Under the pieces are notes generated by a model that saw only the letters and a list, made by a program, of their open reading frames with translations, ran no database searches and had not been told where the DNA came from. From Myxococcales bacterium (GTDB lineage Bacteria > Myxococcota > Kuafuiibacteriia > Kuafuiibacteriales > Kuafuiibacteriaceae), in assembly GCA_019634385.1 (NCBI GenBank), contig JAHQVK010000124.1, positions 1 through 52,559 on the forward strand: 52,559 bases of DNA. The letters run 5' to 3'. Position 1 is the stretch's first letter; each line of letters starts with the position of its first letter. The position numbers were made by a program, and so were the translations under genes. Shown in pieces: positions 37,098 to 49,409 of the stretch.

Positions 37098-37622
37098 ATG
37101 GATCGCTTCCGTCGAGGATTCTCGCTGATGGAGGCAATGGTGTCAGCTTCGGTACTCGGTATCGCACTGGCGGCTTTGGTGCGGGCTCACGCCTCTTCCA
37201 TCCAAGGGACCTCCCAAGCGGAGGATCTTGGACGAGCGTCTGAGATAGCCCGCCAAATTGGAGATTTGGTTGCTACTCAACCCATGGATCAGTTGCCGGC
37301 GTGTGGAGCGGTGACAGATCCGGTTCCGGTGGCGCCAGCGGGATGTCGGGCCAGTCTTGGTCCGGGCACGGTGATGGCGGCTTCAAAGGGTAGCACCTGT
37401 ACCCGATTAGTTAATCAAGATGGACTGGTTGATGCTAGCACCGGTCTACTTGCTGATGCTGCATCAGGAACAGAACAGTACCGAATAGATATGATTATAT
37501 CTCAACATCCAAATGGAAGTACTGACCTCGGGGTTCTCCATGTTTGGGTTTGTTGGAGAGATATGACCGGAAATATTCATCAAACTTACACCACTCGAAC
37601 CAAGAAGGTTGGTTTCTGGTAA
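37098..37622 (+). CDS. PilV-like minor prepilin
   Basis: Type IV pilus minor prepilin with a class III signal, RRG|FSLMEAMVSASVLG, and a hydrophobic helix. The rest (with VCWRDMTGN near the end) is consistent with PilV-type minor pilins. The ATG at 37098 has AAGGAG just upstream and gives the signal only a few residues from the start; an ATG at 37080 would add six residues. The product has 174 residues. Its stop overlaps the start of the next prepilin gene (TAATG). Confidence 0.85.
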   Translation: MDRFRRGFSLMEAMVSASVLGIALAALVRAHASSIQGTSQAEDLGRASEIARQIGDLVATQPMDQLPACGAVTDPVPVAPAGCRASLGPGTVMAASKGSTCTRLVNQDGLVDASTGLLADAASGTEQYRIDMIISQHPNGSTDLGVLHVWVCWRDMTGNIHQTYTTRTKKVGFW

Positions 37623-38767
37623 TGCATGTACCTCGTTCGTCCCGAAAACATAGAGGGGTGACGCTCATCGAAGTGATGATCGCTGCCGCTATCTCCCTCA
37701 TCCTCACCGCTGCGGCCATTGGGTTTGCCACCCAAGAGACCCGACTCATGGATGTAAGCCAACAGCGACTGGAGATGGCCCAGGTTGGGCGAGCCTCTTT
37801 GGCGCTCCTCGCTGAAGATATTCGTAAAGCCGGGGCGGGTGTGGGTTATGACGAGGAAGGGCGTTTCCAAGGGGTTTTAGCAAATACGTTTACATACGGT
37901 GGCCTTACCTGGAATGGGTCCGGTACCCCCATTGTGGCCGCTGAATCCCCACCTTTTTCCAAAGGGGTTCATCGTATAAATGACTACACTCGACCAAAGC
38001 CGGGGGCTACCAGAGGTAAGCCGTATTCGGTTATGACCCATGACATCGGATTTATGTATGCAGATGGTGCGTATGCCACGGTTGTGAAGGAGAACAATTA
38101 TCGAGGCCAGGTATGCGACAAAGGCTTGGGCTCCATGTTTTCTGACGGAGAGCTGGTTATTCTCCGGGACTTTTCTGGGATTTCCGCGCTTTCGGGACGT
38201 ATCTCCATAAGTCTTGCCTCGTCGGGGGTATGTAATTGCATTTCAGATTGTGATGACTTTCTATTTACACCTACAACTGATTTCAACTCTGGTCCAGGCG
38301 CTGATAGCGCCTCATACGGATTAGGAGAGATTCAGGGAGGTCTCAAGACTGTCCTTTGGTTTGTTGCTGAGGTTGATGGAGAGGGCCAGTTACGCCGAGT
38401 TCAGTTCGATGGAAACACGAACAACTGTGTGGATCGCCGAAGTTGTGGAGGGTTGGTCGCTGATTTCGCAGAGGCTCTGTACACCCAAATATGGCGGTGG
38501 AACACAACAACCAATTCTTGGGAGCAGGCGGGACAAGGTCCCAACACGGAAACGACAGACCGCATGCGTATCGATGTGGAGTTGATTTTGCGGTCAGAAT
38601 CGGAATCTGACGGGAGAAAGCCAATGGTTCAAACCAAGCTTCAGGTGGATAACTGCATTCCCGGCACATGCGGGCAACCTAGTACCGATGGATACATTCG
38701 AAATGCCTACCGGACCACGGTTGAGATAATGAACGCTGGTTTTATGCGATTGCGTTCGGGAAGGTGA
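37622..38767 (+). CDS. PilW-like minor prepilin
   Basis: Large minor prepilin of about 381 residues with a class III signal, HRG|VTLIEVMIAAAISLILT, Glu5 kept. The periplasmic part has several cysteines (CNCISDCDDF, NNCVDRRSC and CIPGTC), which may form disulfides. PilW-type proteins initiate pilus assembly. The ATG at 37622 overlaps the preceding stop codon. It is the middle gene of a three-gene PilV-PilW-PilX-like unit. Confidence 0.85.
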   Translation: MHVPRSSRKHRGVTLIEVMIAAAISLILTAAAIGFATQETRLMDVSQQRLEMAQVGRASLALLAEDIRKAGAGVGYDEEGRFQGVLANTFTYGGLTWNGSGTPIVAAESPPFSKGVHRINDYTRPKPGATRGKPYSVMTHDIGFMYADGAYATVVKENNYRGQVCDKGLGSMFSDGELVILRDFSGISALSGRISISLASSGVCNCISDCDDFLFTPTTDFNSGPGADSASYGLGEIQGGLKTVLWFVAEVDGEGQLRRVQFDGNTNNCVDRRSCGGLVADFAEALYTQIWRWNTTTNSWEQAGQGPNTETTDRMRIDVELILRSESESDGRKPMVQTKLQVDNCIPGTCGQPSTDGYIRNAYRTTVEIMNAGFMRLRSGR

Positions 38768-38772
38768 TAATC

Positions 38773-39333
38773 ATGAAGAAGCCCCAGAGTACCCGGCGTG
38801 GATTTGCTCTTCTTATTGTTATGACCATCGTTGCTCTGATAAGCATTAGCTCGGCTGCTCTGTTAGATATCGTCAACATCGATATTAATATCGCCTCTGA
38901 GTACGCGAAAGCGATTGATGCAGAAGCGGCATCTGTGGGCGCTGTGCTCGAAACGGTGGGCGTTTCCAATTTTCAGAACCGACTGCCTGCTCCAAACTCA
39001 CCTACGCTCCGTACGAAATATGTGGAGCGGAATTCGGATGGGTATGTCCTAGATCCGGCGGCGGTATTTCAGACGCTGACTCTTACGGAAGCAAACTCGG
39101 TCCATATCAGTGGTGTAGGTACCTACGGTGAAAGTGGCTACGAGTCCGATGTTAGGTTCATTAAGCTGGTACCAATGGAAGATACTACCCTGAGCCAACT
39201 AATTCCCGTTTATGAGGTTCGAGCCAAGGCCTCAGTTTCGGGAGGAAAGGCAACCAGGGAAGCTCGAGCACTCATATACATGCCAATCCCGGTTGATGCC
39301 TCACGAATTCCTCTACAGCGGCATGCGCGTTAA
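38773..39333 (+). CDS. PilX-like minor pilus protein
   Basis: 186-residue protein with a basic start (MKKPQSTRR), then GFALLIVMTIVALISIS, which looks like the PilX N-terminus; Glu5 of the classic prepilin is not present, as in many PilX proteins. The ATG at 38773 has AAGG 8 bases upstream. It is the last gene of the minor-pilin unit; PilY1, often next, is absent here, replaced by a hairpin repeat and the convergent pilI-like gene. Confidence 0.8.
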   Translation: MKKPQSTRRGFALLIVMTIVALISISSAALLDIVNIDINIASEYAKAIDAEAASVGAVLETVGVSNFQNRLPAPNSPTLRTKYVERNSDGYVLDPAAVFQTLTLTEANSVHISGVGTYGESGYESDVRFIKLVPMEDTTLSQLIPVYEVRAKASVSGGKATREARALIYMPIPVDASRIPLQRHAR

Positions 39334-39402
39334 GTGCGTAGGGAGTGGCTACAGATACAGCGGGCATAGCCCGGCGTAGAACCCAAGTGATTGCTAAAGG
39401 AT

Positions 39403-39438
39403 CTAGCAGGCCATCGGAAAAGTGGGATGGCCTGCTAG
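39403..39438. repeat. 36-bp hairpin derived from the CTAGCAG element
   Basis: CTAGCAGGCCATC and GATGGCCTGCTAG form 13-bp arms around a 10-base loop. It holds the full left terminal repeat joined directly to the outer part of the right one, so it reads as an internal deletion. It lies between convergent genes and could act as a two-way terminator. Confidence 0.8.
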
Positions 39439-39483
39439 ACCTTCTCTTGCTGAGGCTTTGGATGGACCCTCTTTGCTGAGGCT

Positions 39484-40248
39484 TTAGACCATCTCTCGTC
39501 GAGAGAGAATAGCACTAGCAAGAGCTACAAATCCGATGATGTATATTCCGCCATACATAAATGTGCTTAGGATCTCTATCCAGGGGATAGTATCTGAGTA
39601 GATGGCGGCCTCTCGATAATTGAATTGATGAAAATTCGGTAAGATCCAGCTTAGGATGGTGACCAATACCTTGGTGCTCGTCTCTGAATTTTGGGAAAGA
39701 TTCAGAAGATTGTCGGCACTGGCACAAGCGACCCAAAATCCAAGCCCAATCCCAGCGGATAGACTAGGGGTAGAGAAGCAAGAGAGCGCTAGTGCGAAGG
39801 CACCAATTACACAAGCTTCAACCACATTCGCAGATAGCGCGATGATATCCTGAACGTTGGGCGTGCCCATCACGTAAAGGAGCATAAGAATAAACATCAG
39901 CCCAAATCCGACAGAGACGGCTGTCAATGCGCATACCAAACCCAAATAGCGGCCTACCACGTATTGCCAGCGCTCAATGGGACGAGTTAGCACCACAAAA
40001 AGGGTCTTGCGTTCGATCTCACGGTGAACCATCGATACACCGAGGAGCAGAGCCATAAGATTCAACGCGATACTCACGCCACTCAGACCGATGCTCCGCA
40101 CCACTCGGTCTGGAAAACCAAACGTAATATCACTGACTACCATTGCGAATATCATCATCCCCACGCCAAAAATAACAATATTGTAGAACAAGCGTTGGCG
40201 GAGGGTTTCGCGGATACAGTTGGCGGCAATGATGGTTATACTGCTCAT
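39484..40248 (-). CDS. pilI: ABC-2-type permease, PilI-like
   Basis: Integral membrane subunit of an ABC transporter, 254 residues with about six hydrophobic segments and an amphipathic N-terminus (IAANCIRETLRQRLFY) typical of ABC-2 permeases. The MVHREIERKTLFVVLTRP region is also typical. Its start overlaps the ATPase gene by four bases. In Myxococcus xanthus pilI lies downstream of pilH and pilG next to pilA, and the order here matches, so the name rests on synteny. Its substrate is unknown. Confidence 0.8.
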   Translation of the reverse strand: MSSITIIAANCIRETLRQRLFYNIVIFGVGMMIFAMVVSDITFGFPDRVVRSIGLSGVSIALNLMALLLGVSMVHREIERKTLFVVLTRPIERWQYVVGRYLGLVCALTAVSVGFGLMFILMLLYVMGTPNVQDIIALSANVVEACVIGAFALALSCFSTPSLSAGIGLGFWVACASADNLLNLSQNSETSTKVLVTILSWILPNFHQFNYREAAIYSDTIPWIEILSTFMYGGIYIIGFVALASAILSRREMV

Positions 40249-41180
40249 GGGTTGGTTTCCTCTTGGTGGGTGTCCAGTGAGCGCATAAAAATGGTCTCGA
40301 GGTCATCCCGATGGGGTTCAAATCGAGTGATTTTTCCTCCGTCTTTGACCAATTCTTCCACCAGCTTTTGAGCGGCGTGCAGGCTGTCCAATTCTAGGCT
40401 TACCTGATTTTCAGTGACGACCACTCCGGGCTGACTTTTTTGGAGGATCTCACATTTTTCGGGACTGATATCTGTCAGCCCAATCGTGATTCCACGGGTT
40501 GTTTCGGTAAGAATATCGTCCAGACGACCACTCCGGAGAGTGACCCCCTTATGAACAATGGTGACCCGGTCGCAGGTCATTTCGATGTCAGGCAGGATAT
40601 GGGTTGAATAGAAGATCGTCTTCCCTTCGCTGCGGAGAGAGAGGATCAATTCTCTGATCTCTTTGCGGCCAATAGGGTCCAGCCCGGTCATAGGTTCGTC
40701 TAGAATAAGGAGTTCGGGACTACCGAGCAGAGCTTGGGCTAAGCCCGCTCGCTGCATCATGCCTTTGGAGTAAGTACGGATTCGACGATCGAGAGCATGA
40801 CTAAGACCCACCCGCTCCAATTGAATGAGCGCAGCATCTTTAGCCTCTTTTGAGCTCATCCCGGTGAGCTTAGCAAACCACGTCACCATCTCAAGGCCAG
40901 TGAGATATTCGTAGAAGTTTGGATGTTCAGGCATGTATCCAACGCGGTAACGCCATCGTCCGGAGCTTAGCGGTTCCCCGAACAACTTAAGTTCACCCGC
41001 ACTGGGGGTAATAAGGCCGAGGAGAGCCTTAATAGTGGTGGATTTCCCAGCCCCATTGGGCCCCAAAAAGCCATGGACTTCCCCTTCATTCACCGAGAAG
41101 TTTACGTCTCGGGCAGCAATCGCTGCCGGTTTGAATGCTGAAGTCCTAAACTCTTTCCGGAAACCGGTAACGGATATCAT
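40245..41180 (-). CDS. pilH: ABC transporter ATP-binding protein, PilH-like
   Basis: ABC ATPase of 311 residues. Walker [11 protein letters not shown], the Q-loop equivalent region [15 protein letters not shown], the signature YSKGMMQR, Walker [13 protein letters not shown] and the switch histidine (STHILPD) are all seen. The last ~80 residues form an accessory domain common in ABC-2-linked ATPases. The gene starts two bases after the stop of the pilG-like gene and overlaps the permease gene by four bases, so the three act as one unit. Confidence 0.88.
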   Translation of the reverse strand: MISVTGFRKEFRTSAFKPAAIAARDVNFSVNEGEVHGFLGPNGAGKSTTIKALLGLITPSAGELKLFGEPLSSGRWRYRVGYMPEHPNFYEYLTGLEMVTWFAKLTGMSSKEAKDAALIQLERVGLSHALDRRIRTYSKGMMQRAGLAQALLGSPELLILDEPMTGLDPIGRKEIRELILSLRSEGKTIFYSTHILPDIEMTCDRVTIVHKGVTLRSGRLDDILTETTRGITIGLTDISPEKCEILQKSQPGVVVTENQVSLELDSLHAAQKLVEELVKDGGKITRFEPHRDDLETIFMRSLDTHQEETNP

Positions 41181-41182
41181 AG

Positions 41183-42118
41183 CTACTCCTTGTTTACGTG
41201 TACCTGACTGTCCTTGGACTCCATAATATTTTGACGGCGAAACTTACCAATTCGCTGCGCAGCTTCGTCTTCCCGCACTTTGATGATTTCTGACCGAGCA
41301 ATACATTTTCCTTCGGAAGTGTCGAGGGTGATCGGGGAACCCAGTTTATCTTGGGGCGCGTAAGAGACCATTCCCATGAGGAATAGACTCCCGGCACTTT
41401 CCGGAAACACGCCCTCATTGAGGCGGTACTGCTCACAAGCTTCGTCATATGCGTTTAGTATTGTCTCCGAACGAAGGATAGCGATGCGCTCCATGATGAA
41501 TTTTTGTTGCCTGGGGTCATCAATGTGCTCGAGCATTGACGCTAGAAACTGAATAGATGCCTCAACGTTGCCGGAACCCTGGCGCAAGGCCCGGCCGGAA
41601 AGAGAGCCTAAATAGATGGGCGCCTCCGGGAGGGTGGCCGCGGTTCGCCAGTGTTGCGCCGCTTGTTGGGCCAATCCGCGGATAAAATAGTCGTTCCAGC
41701 CCATCATAAATGGAAAGCGCCACACCAGGGGGAGTCGCTTTTGGCCTTTAGCCAAAATCTTGTCGGATAGATCTGCTTTGCCCGAATAGGCGGAGATATA
41801 GGTCGCTGAGGCGTCATATACGCCCCAATAACGGGGGTCGAGGTCAGTGGCGATCGCGGACAATCCGGCGATACGTTCGTAGTGATGAGGGTCGGTGACT
41901 GGCCCCTTACCACCGATCCGTTGGATGGCTTCGAGCCATACCCAGTCGGACCACCCGTTGTGGTGTTCGAGAGCAGCGAATGCCAAGGACGAGGGACCAG
42001 GAGAAACAAAGGGGTCTGGTTGTCTTTCGGGTGCCCCTCGGTGCGTCAAAGGACTCATGAGGGAGCCGATGATAAAAGCGACAAAGGCGGTTGTTAGGCT
42101 CGTGTTAAACCCGTTCAT
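41183..42118 (-). CDS. pilG: PilG-like type IV pilus accessory protein
   Basis: 311-residue protein with an N-terminal hydrophobic helix (TTAFVAFIIGSLM). The rest is alpha-helical with repeat-like helices from about residue 90 to 230 (YWGVYDASATYISAYSG, QAAQHWRTAATLPEAP), reminiscent of TPRs. Identification rests mainly on position: pilA, a second prepilin, this gene, ATPase, permease is the pilA-G-H-I order of Myxococcus xanthus. Sequence motifs alone would not name it. The start ATG at 42118 is reasonable; the stop is two bases from the ATPase start. Confidence 0.6.
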   Translation of the reverse strand: MNGFNTSLTTAFVAFIIGSLMSPLTHRGAPERQPDPFVSPGPSSLAFAALEHHNGWSDWVWLEAIQRIGGKGPVTDPHHYERIAGLSAIATDLDPRYWGVYDASATYISAYSGKADLSDKILAKGQKRLPLVWRFPFMMGWNDYFIRGLAQQAAQHWRTAATLPEAPIYLGSLSGRALRQGSGNVEASIQFLASMLEHIDDPRQQKFIMERIAILRSETILNAYDEACEQYRLNEGVFPESAGSLFLMGMVSYAPQDKLGSPITLDTSEGKCIARSEIIKVREDEAAQRIGKFRRQNIMESKDSQVHVNKE

Positions 42119-42133
42119 GTAACACCAGTAAGG

Positions 42134-42670
42134 CTAATAAACGCCGGGTTGAGGATTGAGCATTTCGAATGGGAACAAGGAGATTTCCCCGGTTGAACTC
42201 GGAATGCATCGACCGGCATCGGTATGGTCACTACAATAGATAAATTCAGCGATGGTGTTGTCACCATCAAGGTCACCAACTGCGTTGCAGGTAAAATCGG
42301 CTGGTTCGATCCTTCGCTCGCATTCATAGAAGTAATATGTTGAACCGGCTTTCAATACATCAGCATCCCTAAACGCAAGCTCAGTCGCCCCACAAGTATC
42401 GGTGATGTCCCTCGAAGTAGAGACCCACGGATTTTTTTGTGGTCCGGGTGGATAGCCAGCCTCGGGGGTACGTCGTAAAGACGCAAAGCAACTCCAGGTG
42501 GCAAACCACGTGTATTGGGCACGTTTTGTCTGCGCGAGCATGACGTGGGCTTCAGCCGCTTTGGTACGAAAGATGGTTGTCTGGTAGCGAGGCAAAGCTA
42601 TGGAAGCAAGTATCCCAATGATGGCTACGACGATAATGAGCTCTATCAGCGAAAATCCTCTTGTTTTCAT
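42134..42670 (-). CDS. PilA-type prepilin, second copy
   Basis: Prepilin of about 178 residues with a class III signal (MKTRG|FSLIELI) and the hydrophobic helix IVVAIIGILASIALPRY, close to that of the pilA neighbour. The globular part has a DLDGDNT motif and two pairs of cysteines. The ATG at 42670 is chosen as it sits four residues before the cleavage site; no clear ribosome-binding site. It lies between pilA and pilG, 15 bases upstream of the latter, so it is a tandem paralogue of pilA. Confidence 0.82.
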   Translation of the reverse strand: MKTRGFSLIELIIVVAIIGILASIALPRYQTTIFRTKAAEAHVMLAQTKRAQYTWFATWSCFASLRRTPEAGYPPGPQKNPWVSTSRDITDTCGATELAFRDADVLKAGSTYYFYECERRIEPADFTCNAVGDLDGDNTIAEFIYCSDHTDAGRCIPSSTGEISLFPFEMLNPQPGVY

Positions 42671-42770
42671 AACGTTGCTAGCCGAACTTTCGTGAAAGAG
42701 CGGGACCGAGCGCATGGGCATATTGCTTCGGTCCCGCCTGTAGTACTTTGGTCTCGTCTTTACTAGGTAT

Positions 42771-43331
42771 TTAGTATTCGCCCGGGGTACATTCAGTCAC
42801 TGCCCCGATCGATGCGCAAGCAGCTACACATGTGGCAACTTCGGCGGTGCCATCCCCGTTGTTATCGGTTTCGTATTCGAACTGTCCATTTTCGGTATCG
42901 CCGTCAAGGTCAGCCGTAGCCGACACGCAGAACCCGGGTAGACCGGTATTAAGCGCAAGGGAGGCGTACTGATAGTAGACCGTCCCCGAAGGGCGGAAGC
43001 CGAGGCACTCAAAGTTGGTGCAGCCTGTGAGATCAGCGCGGGTGCAGCCAGCAGGGCAGGCGGTGCCTATGTCGAAGGCTGCTTTCATTGTACCGGGCAC
43101 GGTACCGGGGTTGGCGGCAGGCACGGCATAACCGTCAAAATCGCCGGCAAAACTCTCCTGGCTGGTTCTGATCGCGCCTACGTTGGTTCGCGCCTCTGAG
43201 GTCTTTGAGCGAAGCTGGTAGCGAACAAAATTGGGGATGGCGATGGCGGCGAGAATACCAATGATCGCTACCACGATCATGAGTTCGATGAGGGTGAAAC
43301 CTTTTCGGCTGTATTTGCGTAGCATGGTCAT
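42771..43331 (-). CDS. pilA: Type IV major pilin PilA
   Basis: Likely the main pilus subunit. After a short leader (MTMLRKYSRKG), the mature protein starts FTLIELMIVVAIIGILAAI, nearly identical to M. xanthus PilA. The following AIPNFVRYQLRSKTSEARTN also fits. The globular domain carries four cysteines (CPAGCT, CTNFEC) and a DLDGDTENGQFEYETD motif. The ATG at 43331 has AAAGGAG 7 bases upstream and gives 186 residues; the earlier start adds 37 residues that do not fit. It is read leftward, upstream of the second prepilin and pilGHI. Confidence 0.9.
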   Translation of the reverse strand: MTMLRKYSRKGFTLIELMIVVAIIGILAAIAIPNFVRYQLRSKTSEARTNVGAIRTSQESFAGDFDGYAVPAANPGTVPGTMKAAFDIGTACPAGCTRADLTGCTNFECLGFRPSGTVYYQYASLALNTGLPGFCVSATADLDGDTENGQFEYETDNNGDGTAEVATCVAACASIGAVTECTPGEY

Positions 43332-43584
43332 GTCTAACTCCTTTGATGGTCGCGTTAATATCGCGGACGCTTGAATACTGAGCAGACCGCGTGCCAGCTG
43401 ATTGGGCCGGTTTCTACGCCCATAGGTACGTCTCACTGACAAAAGTCGTCGGTGAAGGGTGACGTTTGATCACCAAAGTGACGAGCTTTGTCAGGCATAC
43501 GAACGGTAAAAGTGGTTTGGGTGTCATATAAACACTGTCGATGAAATCTATTGTCCGGAAAGATACGCGTATTCTGCGTTATGA

Positions 43585-46920
<3,336 letters not shown>

Positions 46921-46921
<1 letters not shown>

Positions 46922-47010
46922 GGCGTGTGTTTAAGCTCCGGACCGCGTTCGGACTTGTTTGCTACGTTTGTGATCGGTTGGTGGCTTCGCTACCCTTTCG
47001 GGCCTTTCGG
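46921..47010 (-). repeat. Dispersed ~90-bp repeat, reverse copy
   Basis: In reverse orientation CTCCGGACCGCGTTCGGACT matches the reverse of the 1215 copy in all but one base, followed by GGTGGCTTCGCTACCCTTTC. The end overlaps the lipoprotein stop codon. Confidence 0.55.
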
Positions 47011-47118
47011 TGGTGCCTCAGCACGGAAAACATTGATCAAATCTCAGATCTTGAGTCAAGAAACAACAATCAGATAATGCTAGGGCGGGTTGTTGAAGCC
47101 TGATGTCGTTGGGCGGGG

Positions 47119-48192
47119 TTATCCCCCGAGTGAACTCATATCTACCTGGTGATGTTGATCGCTACCTCGGGTATAAAACTCATGCCCTTCACCTTTACGA
47201 AAAAGTGCGGAAGCAATGTATTCGCTAATCTGCTGCTCTTGAGCACCAGTACGAAGGAGCTCTTTGAGTGATATGCCGTCGGGAGAGGCTAAACATGCTC
47301 TAATTTCTCCTTTTGGGGTCAGTCGAACCCGGTTACATTGCGCACAAAAATTGTCGGTGACGGCTCCGATGAAGCCCACCTTTTTGGTCGGATCGGTGAC
47401 CGAGTAAAGATAATATGCCGGTCCTCGGCGGATATCATGGGAACTATCACTGGATAGCTCCAAGTGTTGACATAGATGAGCTTTCATTTCCGCTACGGAG
47501 AACACTGCTTCACGACCTAAGCGCGCACCTTCACCGAGGGGCATAAGTTCAATAAATCGCGGCGTAATGTGGCGTGACCATGCCCAGTCAACAATGTTTG
47601 CTAACTCGTTGTGGTTAAAGTCTCGCACCACAACGGTATTGATTTTTGTTTCGCTAACCCCTGCTTCTTGGATGGCATCAAGACCATGCAGAACGCGTTC
47701 AAGTTTACCGCCCCGGGTCATGGTCTGAAACCGAAGGGCATCAAGGCTGTCCAACGATACGTTTATGCGTTGCAAACCATTTTCGACCAAAACCTTGGCT
47801 TTTTTGGCTAGAGCCGAACCGTTGGAAGTCATGGCAATATCTGTAATACCCGCCTGATCCCGCAACATGCCCACCAGGTGTTCGATATCTTTTCTGACGA
47901 GTGGCTCCCCGCCGGTGAGGCGCACGGTACTGACGCCTAAATTTCGAAAAGCTCGAACAAGGCGCACAATTTCTTCAAAGCTCAAGAACTCTGAGCGAGG
48001 TGATGCGGGTATACCTTCTTCGGGCATACAATATTTGCAAGTTAGGTCGCAACGGTCAGTGACCGACAAACGCAGATAGCGCAGCTGTCGCCCGTAGCGA
48101 TCCGACAACCAGCCCGGAATACCCACTTGATGGGGAGGTTTCCCGCTGGGAGTGGTTGTGATTCCAGTGCTGATAACGGGCAACCGACTCAT
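47119..48192 (-). CDS. moaA: GTP 3',8-cyclase MoaA
   Basis: Radical-SAM enzyme of molybdenum cofactor biosynthesis that converts GTP to the cyclic pyranopterin precursor with MoaC. The N-terminal radical-SAM cluster motif CDLTCKYC (Cys48, Cys52, Cys55) and the second cluster at the C-terminal side (CAQCNRVRLTPKGEIRACL) are intact, as is LTGGEPLVR. The protein ends in the conserved GG. Length is 357 residues, including a ~25-residue N-terminal extension. The neighbouring divergent gene encodes a MoeB-like protein, consistent with the Mo-cofactor pathway. Confidence 0.95.
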   Translation of the reverse strand: MSRLPVISTGITTTPSGKPPHQVGIPGWLSDRYGRQLRYLRLSVTDRCDLTCKYCMPEEGIPASPRSEFLSFEEIVRLVRAFRNLGVSTVRLTGGEPLVRKDIEHLVGMLRDQAGITDIAMTSNGSALAKKAKVLVENGLQRINVSLDSLDALRFQTMTRGGKLERVLHGLDAIQEAGVSETKINTVVVRDFNHNELANIVDWAWSRHITPRFIELMPLGEGARLGREAVFSVAEMKAHLCQHLELSSDSSHDIRRGPAYYLYSVTDPTKKVGFIGAVTDNFCAQCNRVRLTPKGEIRACLASPDGISLKELLRTGAQEQQISEYIASALFRKGEGHEFYTRGSDQHHQVDMSSLGG

Positions 48193-48259
48193 TGGAAACT
48201 ACTAGCGCAATCAAGTCGGACTTGCGAGGGCGGAGCGACTACACTGCCAAGCACTCGAT

Positions 48260-49405
48260 ATGACAACGGGCAAAAATGAGCTGTTAGCGGCGGCGCGAGA
48301 AATCGTAACCCATATATCACCGGGGGTGTTGAGTGCACACTGTGGCGGGGCTGACATCTCGTTGGTGGTCGACGTCCGTGAGTCCCATGAAGTTGAGGCC
48401 GGAAAACTTCCGGGAGCGGTTCATATCCCTCGAGGCCGGCTTGAACTTGAAATTGAGGGCGTTATCTCTCCTCAAGAGCCAGTGGTGGTGTATTGCCATT
48501 CCGGTCTAAGAAGTTTGCTGGCTGCGAAAACGCTAATGGATATGGGGTATCAGCAAGTCTATTCACTAGAGGGTGGGGTGGAGGCGTGGAAAGCTGCCGG
48601 CTTATCCCTTGAACGAGGCCCGGTGCTCTCCGATCCGGCTCGCCAGAGGTATGCCCGTCAACTCACGCTTCCCGAAGTGGGCGAAAGCGGCCAGCTCAAG
48701 CTTCAACAGGCCCGGGTGCTGGTGGTTGGAGCGGGTGGTCTTGGTTCACCATCACTGTTGTACCTCGCTGGCGCAGGGGTTGGTACCCTAGGGATTGTAG
48801 ATGATGATCTCGTGGAGCTGTCCAATCTCCATCGGCAAGTGATACACCGTACGGACGATGCGGGCATCAAGAAGGTGGAGAGTGTAATCCGGGCGGTGCG
48901 TGAACTCAATCCTGAGGTTCGAGTTGAAAGCCTGGATGCGAAAGTGCACGAAGACAATATAGATAGTCTGCTGTCAAAAGGATGGGATGTTGTCCTGGAC
49001 GGTACCGATCGTATTCCCGTGCGATACTTACTCAACGATAAGTGTACTGAGGCCAAGATACCCTTGGTGTACGGCGCTGTTCATACGTTTGAGGGGCAAG
49101 TTACCGTCTTTGCTCCTCACCTAACTGGGCCGTGTTATCGGTGCTTCTTTCCTACTCCGCCACCCCCCGAGGCGGCCCCCAGCTGCGCAGAAGCCGGGGT
49201 GCTGGGTGTGTTGCCCGGTCTCATTGGGATACTTCAAGCGTTACAAGTCTTGCACATATTGCTCGGGAGTGGAGAGCCCCTCATTGGTCGCGTACTACGA
49301 TTTGACGGTCGTGGCTCACGAATGGATGAAATTCGTTTACCGAAAGATCCAACTTGTTCCACTTGTGGGGTGGAAAGCTCAAAGAGAATGATTTCGAGTA
49401 AGTAG
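48260..49405 (+). CDS. Rhodanese-MoeB/ThiF fusion, sulfur-carrier adenylyltransferase
   Basis: Activates a sulfur-carrier protein (MoaD- or ThiS-like) by adenylation; the rhodanese half could deliver the sulfur. Residues about 15-115 are a rhodanese domain with the active-site loop CHSGLR (Cys79-Arg84). From about 127 the protein is an E1-like MoeB/ThiF domain: RYARQLTLPEVG, the nucleotide-binding VVGAGGLGS (residues 155-163), and two zinc-type CxxC pairs (CYRC and CSTC). The domain order is opposite to the common MoeB-rhodanese (MOCS3-like) form. The start is ATG at 48260. It diverges from moaA, 67 bases apart. Confidence 0.9.
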   Translation: MTTGKNELLAAAREIVTHISPGVLSAHCGGADISLVVDVRESHEVEAGKLPGAVHIPRGRLELEIEGVISPQEPVVVYCHSGLRSLLAAKTLMDMGYQQVYSLEGGVEAWKAAGLSLERGPVLSDPARQRYARQLTLPEVGESGQLKLQQARVLVVGAGGLGSPSLLYLAGAGVGTLGIVDDDLVELSNLHRQVIHRTDDAGIKKVESVIRAVRELNPEVRVESLDAKVHEDNIDSLLSKGWDVVLDGTDRIPVRYLLNDKCTEAKIPLVYGAVHTFEGQVTVFAPHLTGPCYRCFFPTPPPPEAAPSCAEAGVLGVLPGLIGILQALQVLHILLGSGEPLIGRVLRFDGRGSRMDEIRLPKDPTCSTCGVESSKRMISSK

Positions 49406-49409
49406 GCTC

